The notes beneath the pieces are model-generated. The model had not been told where the DNA came from and searched no databases. It was given only the letters and a program-made list of their open reading frames with translations. Below are positions 5,854 through 10,259 of a stretch of 10,259 nucleotides of DNA, piece after piece. Position 1 is the stretch's first letter. The number at the start of each line of letters is the position of its first letter. Position numbers and translations under genes: made by a program. The DNA is from an uncultured Rhodospirillaceae bacterium (GTDB lineage Bacteria; Pseudomonadota; Alphaproteobacteria; Thalassobaculales; Thalassobaculaceae), in assembly GCA_937891725.1 (NCBI GenBank), contig CALAHL010000614.1, forward strand, positions 1-10,259. The letters are read 5' to 3'.

Positions 5854-6430
5854 CCATCTCGGTCTTGACGCCGCGCGTTTGCTCCATCGCCTTGACCGGA
5901 CAGCTGGCGGCCCAAGCCTGTTCAGCCGCACGGATGTAACCATCGGGATTGCGCAGCCAGAGGCTCTGAGACTTCGGGCTGCGCGAAAGATAAAGCCGAC
6001 CCTCAAGGATCTTGAAGACCTCCGGGTTGCCGGCGAACCCGTTGCCATTGGCCACAGCCTCCAGCGCGAACCCGCCGAACTGCGGGGCGAAGCGGTCCGG
6101 CGCCGACAGGAAGGCCGTGCGGTTTTCTTCGGTCTCGAACCACCACTCGGCACCGTGCCAATCGGCGGAATAGGTTTGCGAGCCTTGGACCGGCCCGCCA
6201 TCGGTGAAATAGGCGACCGGGTCATAGCCCCGGATCGCAACGCCCTGGTCGGTGGCGACCGGTGCGCCGATCTCCGCCCGAGCAACGGTCGCTTTCGTCT
6301 CCTCCTGGAAAACGAAACCGACGATCAGGAAGATCACGGCAATCGACGAGACGATTTTAGCGATGGCCAGCTGATGTCCATCGACCCGCGACAGATATCC
6401 GCGCCTTGGTTCGGCACGATCGGATGACAT
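5837..6430 (-). CDS. membrane-anchored YHS-domain protein (197 aa)
   Basis: The start at ATG 6428-6430 follows AGGAG at a good distance. A basic N-terminus leads into one membrane helix (about 21-41), with the rest probably in the periplasm. The YHS domain spans about 60-125: GYDPVAYFTDGGPVQGS, then WHGAEWWF, NRTAFLSAPDRFAPQFGGF. The family continues with GNPEVFKILEGRLYLS and a Trp-rich C-terminal helix, as in the stand-alone YHS (seleno)protein group. Many relatives have GGYC at the position where this one has GGFA (Ala122), so a usual metal- or redox-related Cys is missing; the remaining Cys are 177 and the very last residue, 197. The function of this group is not established; metal binding is often suggested. 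It lies 94 bases downstream of pmbA on the same strand. Confidence 0.88.
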   Translation of the reverse strand: MSSDRAEPRRGYLSRVDGHQLAIAKIVSSIAVIFLIVGFVFQEETKATVARAEIGAPVATDQGVAIRGYDPVAYFTDGGPVQGSQTYSADWHGAEWWFETEENRTAFLSAPDRFAPQFGGFALEAVANGNGFAGNPEVFKILEGRLYLSRSPKSQSLWLRNPDGYIRAAEQAWAASCPVKAMEQTRGVKTEMVIPYC

Positions 6431-6442
6431 GAAGTTCTCCTG

Positions 6443-6456
6443 GGCGCAGACGCGCC
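6443..6456 (-). promoter_or_regulatory. hairpin abutting the ribosome-binding site of the YHS gene
   Basis: In the minus-strand transcript GGCGC-GTCT-GCGCC forms a 5-bp GC stem that ends one base before the AGGAG of the YHS gene. Such a stem could tune ribosome access or protect a processed 5' end. It is short and may be chance in GC-rich DNA. Confidence 0.25.
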
Positions 6457-6524
6457 GTTCGAAACCCCTCGTCCCCGATCACCTGAATATGGGTCGATCT
6501 ACGTCACAACCCAGACACGTCCGA

Positions 6525-7871
6525 TCACGCGCCCGCGATCGTCAGGCCTTCGATCCGGACGGTCGGCGCATCGGTGCCGTATTTGAACGTCAGATCGTTC
6601 GCCGGCGTCATCGATTTGAAGATCTCCCGCAGATGGCCCGCGATCGTGACCTCGCTGACCGGATAGGTCAGCTCGCCGTTCTCGATCCAGAACCCGGCCG
6701 CCCCCCGGCTGTAGTCGCCGGTGATCAGGCTGACGCTGGACCCCATCATTTCGGTGATATAGAGCCCCGTGCCGGTCTCCCGGATCAGCTCCTCCGGCGA
6801 GAGGTCGCCCGCCTCCAGGAACAGGTTCGAGGCCGATGGCGACATCCCGCCGCCCCCCATCCGGGCCGCGTGGCCGGTGGTCTCCATCCCAAGCTGCCGG
6901 GCGGTCGCGCAATCGAGAATCCAGGTCGTCAGCGCCCCACCGTCGATCACCGCGCGCTTGTGCGTCGCCACACCCTCGCTGTCGAACGGACGGGAGCGGA
7001 AGCCGCGGGTCCGGTGCGGATCGTCAAAGATACGGATGGCCGGGCCGAACAGGGTCTTGCCCATATCGTCTTTCAGGAAACTGGTGCCGCGCGCGATCGA
7101 CGCGCCGTTGATGGCGCCCGACAGGTGGCCCAGGATGCTGCGGCTGGCGCGCGGCTCAAAAATCACCGGCAGACTGGCGGTTTTGGCCTTGCGGGGGTTG
7201 AGGCGCTTGACCGCCCGCTCGCCTGCGGTGCGCCCGACCTCCGCCGGGTCCGCCAGATCTCCGTCAAAGACCTTGGCGGTGTACTCGTAATCCCGCTCCA
7301 TCTTCTGACCTTCGCCCGCCAGAACGGAGGCGACGATCGAGAAGCTGGACCGGCGATAGGTGCCGGAGAAGCCGTTGGTGGCGGCGACGGTCACTTCGCT
7401 CACGCCCCAGCCGGCCTCGGCCCCTTCAGAATTGGTCACGCCTGGAACCGCGCGGGCGGCGTCCTCGGCGATCCTGGCGCGCTCGACCAGGGTTTCGGCA
7501 GACGGCTCGGTCGGATCGAACATCTCGATCTCCACGCCGGTCCCGCCGACCTGCGCCGCGTCCGCCAGACCCGCATAGGGATCCTCCGGCGCAACCTTCG
7601 CCATCGCCATCACCCGCTCGACCATGTCGGACAGGGTGTCGCCGGAAAAGTCACTGGACGAGACCGCCGCCGACCGCTTGCCGACGAACACCCGCAACTG
7701 CAGGTCTCCGCTTTCCGACCGCTCGACCGCTTCCGGCGCGCCGAGCCGCTGTGAAACCGACTGCGACCGGCCGACCGCGAACACCCCGTCGGCATCGGTG
7801 GCACCCGCGCGCCTGGCACGGGAGAACAGGTCTTCGAGCAGGGCCGAGGGATCGGTTGGAATCGCGGACAT
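6525..7871 (-). CDS. pmbA: PmbA/TldE, regulatory subunit of the TldD/TldE metalloprotease (448 aa)
   Basis: TldD and TldE (PmbA) form a heterodimeric cytosolic protease that matures microcin-type peptides and degrades unfolded peptides and the CcdA antitoxin. This gene is the TldE-type subunit: full family length (E. coli PmbA is about 450 residues), no HExxxH zinc motif of TldD, and the conserved C-terminal half with GGALTTWILDCATARQLG, GGGGMSPSASNLFLEAG, then GLYITEMMG, GDYSRGAAGFWIENGE and YPVSEVTIAGHL. The N-terminal half begins with the usual helix and the SVSQRLGAPEAVERSES strand pair. I start at the ATG at 7869-7871; the GTG just before it is in frame and less likely. No tldD is in the window, and no obvious peptide substrate gene is nearby. 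It is divergent from the creatinase gene. Confidence 0.95.
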   Translation of the reverse strand: MSAIPTDPSALLEDLFSRARRAGATDADGVFAVGRSQSVSQRLGAPEAVERSESGDLQLRVFVGKRSAAVSSSDFSGDTLSDMVERVMAMAKVAPEDPYAGLADAAQVGGTGVEIEMFDPTEPSAETLVERARIAEDAARAVPGVTNSEGAEAGWGVSEVTVAATNGFSGTYRRSSFSIVASVLAGEGQKMERDYEYTAKVFDGDLADPAEVGRTAGERAVKRLNPRKAKTASLPVIFEPRASRSILGHLSGAINGASIARGTSFLKDDMGKTLFGPAIRIFDDPHRTRGFRSRPFDSEGVATHKRAVIDGGALTTWILDCATARQLGMETTGHAARMGGGGMSPSASNLFLEAGDLSPEELIRETGTGLYITEMMGSSVSLITGDYSRGAAGFWIENGELTYPVSEVTIAGHLREIFKSMTPANDLTFKYGTDAPTVRIEGLTIAGA

Positions 7872-7911
7872 CACTTCTCTCGCATGGCTGGTCGTGACAG
7901 GCTAAGATGCC

Positions 7912-7919
7912 GTGTACAC
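7912..7919. promoter_or_regulatory. GTGTACAC palindrome between divergent pmbA and creatinase genes
   Basis: A perfect 8-base palindrome sits in the 136-base divergent gap, 41 bases from the pmbA start and 89 bases from the creatinase start. It fits the GT-N-TA-N-AC pattern known for HutC-type GntR regulators, which often control catabolic genes such as this creatinase. No GntR gene is in the window, so this is only a candidate operator. Confidence 0.3.
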
Positions 7920-8007
7920 CGGACATAGAGTGCCGGGCCGCACGGCGCAACCGACCGCCTGTTGCACCCCCGCCGTCCAATGACCTTTTTCGTAAGGATT
8001 TCGACCC

Positions 8008-9219
8008 GTGAGTCTGGACCTCGAGCGCCTGAAGCACATCCCGAACGGCAGCCCCGTCCCCCACACCTTCTCCGACGCGGAATACCACCGTCGACAGGCC
8101 GGGTTGCGCGAGATATTGGCGGCGTATGAGTTGGATGCCGCGATCCTGACCTCCTATCACGGGATCAACTACTACGGCGATTTCCTGTATTGCCGGTTCG
8201 GACGCCGGTTCGCGCTGGTGGTCACCCGCGACACCGTGACCTCAGTCAGCGCCAATATCGACGGCGGCCAGCCCTGGCGCCGCACGGTCGGCGACAATGT
8301 GGTCTACACCGACTGGCGGCGGGACAATTTCTTCCACGCGCTGAAGACCCTGCTGCCGAAGGCGCGGCGGATCGGCATCGAATACGACCATGTCGATCTC
8401 GATACCAAGGACAAGCTGGCCGATGCGTTCGAGAACGCGACCTTCCTGGATGTCGCCGGCCCGTCGATGTTTCAGCGCATGATCAAATCCGACGAGGAGA
8501 TCGCGCTGATCGAGCACGGGGCCCGGATCGCCGATCTGGGTGGGGCCGCCTGTGTCGAGGCGATCGGGGTCGGGGTGCCGGAGCACGAGGTTGCCCTGCA
8601 CGCGACCGGCACCATGGTCCGGGAGATCGCCCGCAGCTTCCCCGATGCGGAACTGATGGACACCTGGACCTGGTTCCAGTCCGGCATCAACACCGACGGC
8701 GCCCACAATCCGGTGACCAGCCGCAGGATCGAACGGGGCGATATCCTGTCGCTGAACTGCTTCCCGATGATCGCCGGCTACTACACGGCGCTCGAACGCA
8801 CCCTGTTCGCCGAGACCGTCTCCGACGCGCATCTGAAGCTGTGGGAGATCAATGTGGAGGTGCACCGGGCCGGGCTGGAGCTGATCCGCCCGGGCACCCG
8901 GTGCTGCGATATCGCCCATGCGCTGAACGAGATCTACGCCCGGCACGGCCTGCTGCACCGACGCTCCTTCGGATACGGCCACAGCTTCGGGGTCCTGAGC
9001 CACTATTTCGGGCGGGAGGCGGCGCTGGAGCTGCGCGAGGATGTGGAGACGGTGCTGCAGCCGAACATGGTGGTCTCGATGGAGCCGATGATCACCATCC
9101 CCGAGGGCGAGACCGGCGCCGGCGGCTACCGGGAGCACGATATCCTGGTGGTGACCGCGGACGGCGCGCGCAACATCACCGGCTTCCCGTTCGGCCCGGA
9201 GCACAACGTCATCGGCTAG
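8008..9219 (+). CDS. creatinase (creatine amidinohydrolase, EC 3.5.3.3; 403 aa)
   Basis: Creatinase hydrolyses creatine to sarcosine and urea in the cytosol. The protein matches, as I recall it, the Pseudomonas putida enzyme almost throughout, with the same length (about 403) and diagnostic stretches such as INYYGDFLYC, SANIDGGQPWRRTVG, DTWTWFQSGINTDGAHNPVT and SMEPM. Catalytic and binding residues are in place: His233 (DGAHN, general acid/base, His232 in P. putida), Glu263, His325, Glu359 and His377, and the carboxylate-binding Phe64, Arg66 and Arg336. It has the pita-bread M24 fold without the usual two-metal site. The start is GTG at 8008, with AAGGA nine bases upstream. No creatininase, sarcosine oxidase or urease gene is visible here. 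A related M24 amidinohydrolase with another guanidino substrate is the main alternative. Confidence 0.92.
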   Translation: MSLDLERLKHIPNGSPVPHTFSDAEYHRRQAGLREILAAYELDAAILTSYHGINYYGDFLYCRFGRRFALVVTRDTVTSVSANIDGGQPWRRTVGDNVVYTDWRRDNFFHALKTLLPKARRIGIEYDHVDLDTKDKLADAFENATFLDVAGPSMFQRMIKSDEEIALIEHGARIADLGGAACVEAIGVGVPEHEVALHATGTMVREIARSFPDAELMDTWTWFQSGINTDGAHNPVTSRRIERGDILSLNCFPMIAGYYTALERTLFAETVSDAHLKLWEINVEVHRAGLELIRPGTRCCDIAHALNEIYARHGLLHRRSFGYGHSFGVLSHYFGREAALELREDVETVLQPNMVVSMEPMITIPEGETGAGGYREHDILVVTADGARNITGFPFGPEHNVIG

Positions 9220-10259
9220 GCGCCCGCCTTGCCGGCATTCGGAAACAGCTTGCGGAAGATGATCCCGGTGAAGCCGATCACCAGGAAGATCCGGACCACG
9301 TGGAACGCCACCACGATCGGCACGCCCAGGTGCAGCACCTTGGCGGTGATGCTCATCTCCGCCATGCCGCCGGGGGAGACGGCCAGCGCCATGGTCGGGA
9401 TCGGCAGATCGAACAGCACGCCGATCCCGGCACCTGTGGCCACGTTCAGTCCGACCAGGATCACCGTCGACAGCAGCGCGGGCAGCAGGAAGCGGCGCAG
9501 GGCCACCACCCGGTCCCGCTGGTACCGCAGGCCGAGGGTGCAGCCCATCATGACCTGGGCGAAGATCACCACTTCGTTCGGCATGCCGGACAGCTCGATC
9601 CCGGAGATCCCCAGAACCACAGCCACGCTCATCGGGCCCAGGAACCAGGCATTGGCGATCTTCCGACGGTTCAGCAGCCACCCCGCCCCGAACGCCGCCG
9701 CCAGCAGCAGCATCAGATTCAATGGCTCGACCGGCAGGATCCGAAGCTCGAACGGATCGACCCCGGTCAGCCCCAGCACGGTGATCACCGGGGGAATCGT
9801 GGTCACCACCAGCAGAATCCGCAGCGACTGCGCCAGCGAGACAGGCGCGGTGTCGCCGCCATAGCGTTCGGCCTGCACCGACATCTCGACCACGCCGCCC
9901 GGCACGCTGGAAAAGAACGCGGTCGCGTCGTCGACTCCGGATGTCTTGGCCAGCGCGCGGCCCGCGATCACCCCGTATCCGATCGACAGGATCGCCGAGA
10001 CGATCATGATCGGCAGAAACCCGACCACGAACGCGGCCACCTCCTGAGTAAACGTCAGCCCGATCGCGGTGCCGAGCGCGATCTGCCCGGCCTGCCGCGC
10101 CCCCGGCGGCATCGCCAGACGCCCACCCATCAGGCTGACGAACGCCACCGAGATCAGCGAGCCGAGCAGCCAGGCCAGGGGCACGTGCACGGCGTCCATC
10201 GCCGCGCCGCCGAGCAGCCCAAGGGCGATGGTCAGGGTCCAGATGAGAACGGTGGAAAA
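9216..10259 (-). CDS. AbrB-family membrane protein, 5' end outside the window (partial, 347 residues visible)
   Basis: This belongs to the AbrB/ammonia-monooxygenase-like family of integral membrane proteins (not the Bacillus DNA-binding AbrB); members are putative transporters or regulators of unknown substrate. An internal ATG at 10199 opens a frame of 327 residues, but the frame stays open for 20 more codons to the window edge (FSTVLIWTLTIALGLLGGAA), which is the family's first helix, so the true start lies outside. About ten hydrophobic segments are present. The internal duplication is plain: PGGVVEMS at visible residues 120-127 and PGGMAEMS at 296-303, each followed by a VxxxHxxRI- or LAQSLRI-like segment. 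Its TAG stop shares the CTAG palindrome with the stop of the convergent creatinase. A link to creatine uptake or use is possible but unproven. Confidence 0.9.
   Translation of the reverse strand, partial: FSTVLIWTLTIALGLLGGAAMDAVHVPLAWLLGSLISVAFVSLMGGRLAMPPGARQAGQIALGTAIGLTFTQEVAAFVVGFLPIMIVSAILSIGYGVIAGRALAKTSGVDDATAFFSSVPGGVVEMSVQAERYGGDTAPVSLAQSLRILLVVTTIPPVITVLGLTGVDPFELRILPVEPLNLMLLLAAAFGAGWLLNRRKIANAWFLGPMSVAVVLGISGIELSGMPNEVVIFAQVMMGCTLGLRYQRDRVVALRRFLLPALLSTVILVGLNVATGAGIGVLFDLPIPTMALAVSPGGMAEMSITAKVLHLGVPIVVAFHVVRIFLVIGFTGIIFRKLFPNAGKAGA

Noticed and set aside
4885..6285. Minus-strand open frame of 466 codons opposite the DUF1194 gene
   Set aside because: It runs antisense to a gene with an intact metal-binding motif and into the YHS gene out of frame; no family features.
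6431..6524. Promoter for the YHS gene in the gap after pmbA
   Set aside because: TTGTGA and TATTCA are present, but the spacing is only 14 bases; not good enough to report.
6429..7754. Plus-strand open frame of 441 codons opposite pmbA
   Set aside because: Antisense shadow of a well-recognised full-length gene; rich in Arg, Gly and His as expected for a complementary GC-rich frame.
7872..8007. Sigma70 promoters for pmbA and creatinase
   Set aside because: TTGCGC-17-TATGTC for pmbA and TTGCAC for creatinase match consensus poorly; only the palindrome was kept.
8242..9681. Minus-strand open frame of 479 codons opposite creatinase
   Set aside because: Antisense to creatinase and out of frame with the AbrB-family gene; no domain.

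Overview
The window looks like chromosomal DNA of a GC-rich alphaproteobacterium, perhaps Rhodospirillales-like. Evidence: strong G/C third-position bias, purine-rich Shine-Dalgarno sites, a mix of ATG and GTG starts, a response regulator with the GPDRRRR...GPERR tail I associate with that class, and YceI/cytochrome b561, DUF1194, YHS and PmbA genes typical of it. The species is inferred, not proven. I see no rRNA, tRNA, CRISPR array, insertion sequence or prophage gene.

Left part (1-1851): a gene on the minus strand probably starts at base 15 and leaves the window. A 305-base AT-richer gap follows. Then comes a minus-strand cluster, read right to left: a single-domain response regulator (1274-1768), an HPt-like helical protein (764-1261) 12 bases behind it, and a 108-residue basic protein of unknown function (321-647). 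The regulator has Glu where the phospho-accepting Asp should be, and the HPt-like protein has Arg where the phospho-accepting His should be. The pair therefore resembles a phosphorelay that has lost both phosphorylation sites. A good sigma70-type promoter precedes the regulator, and a 6-bp dyad is centred exactly on its -10 element.

Centre-left (1852-3644): a minus-strand operon encodes a secreted YceI protein, cytochrome b561 and a second, divergent YceI protein. This is a periplasmic lipid/quinone-binding and membrane redox module like the yceI-yceJ pair of enterobacteria. Next (3820-4749) is an EamA/DMT-type permease, divergent from an exported von Willebrand factor A (DUF1194) protein (4936-5853). 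The gap between them carries a chain of overlapping perfect inverted repeats that cannot all form at once.

Right part (5837-10259): a membrane-anchored YHS-domain protein (minus) overlaps the tail of the DUF1194 gene. Upstream of it on the same strand is pmbA/tldE, the non-catalytic subunit of the TldD/TldE protease. Divergent from pmbA is a clear creatinase (M24 fold, creatine amidinohydrolase) with all expected catalytic residues. It converges on an AbrB-family membrane protein that runs off the right edge, and the two genes end in the same CTAG palindrome.

No complete new multi-gene system is evident. The best candidates for new biology are the doubly degenerate response regulator/HPt pair with its dyad-covered promoter and the switch-like repeat chain at 4821-4872.
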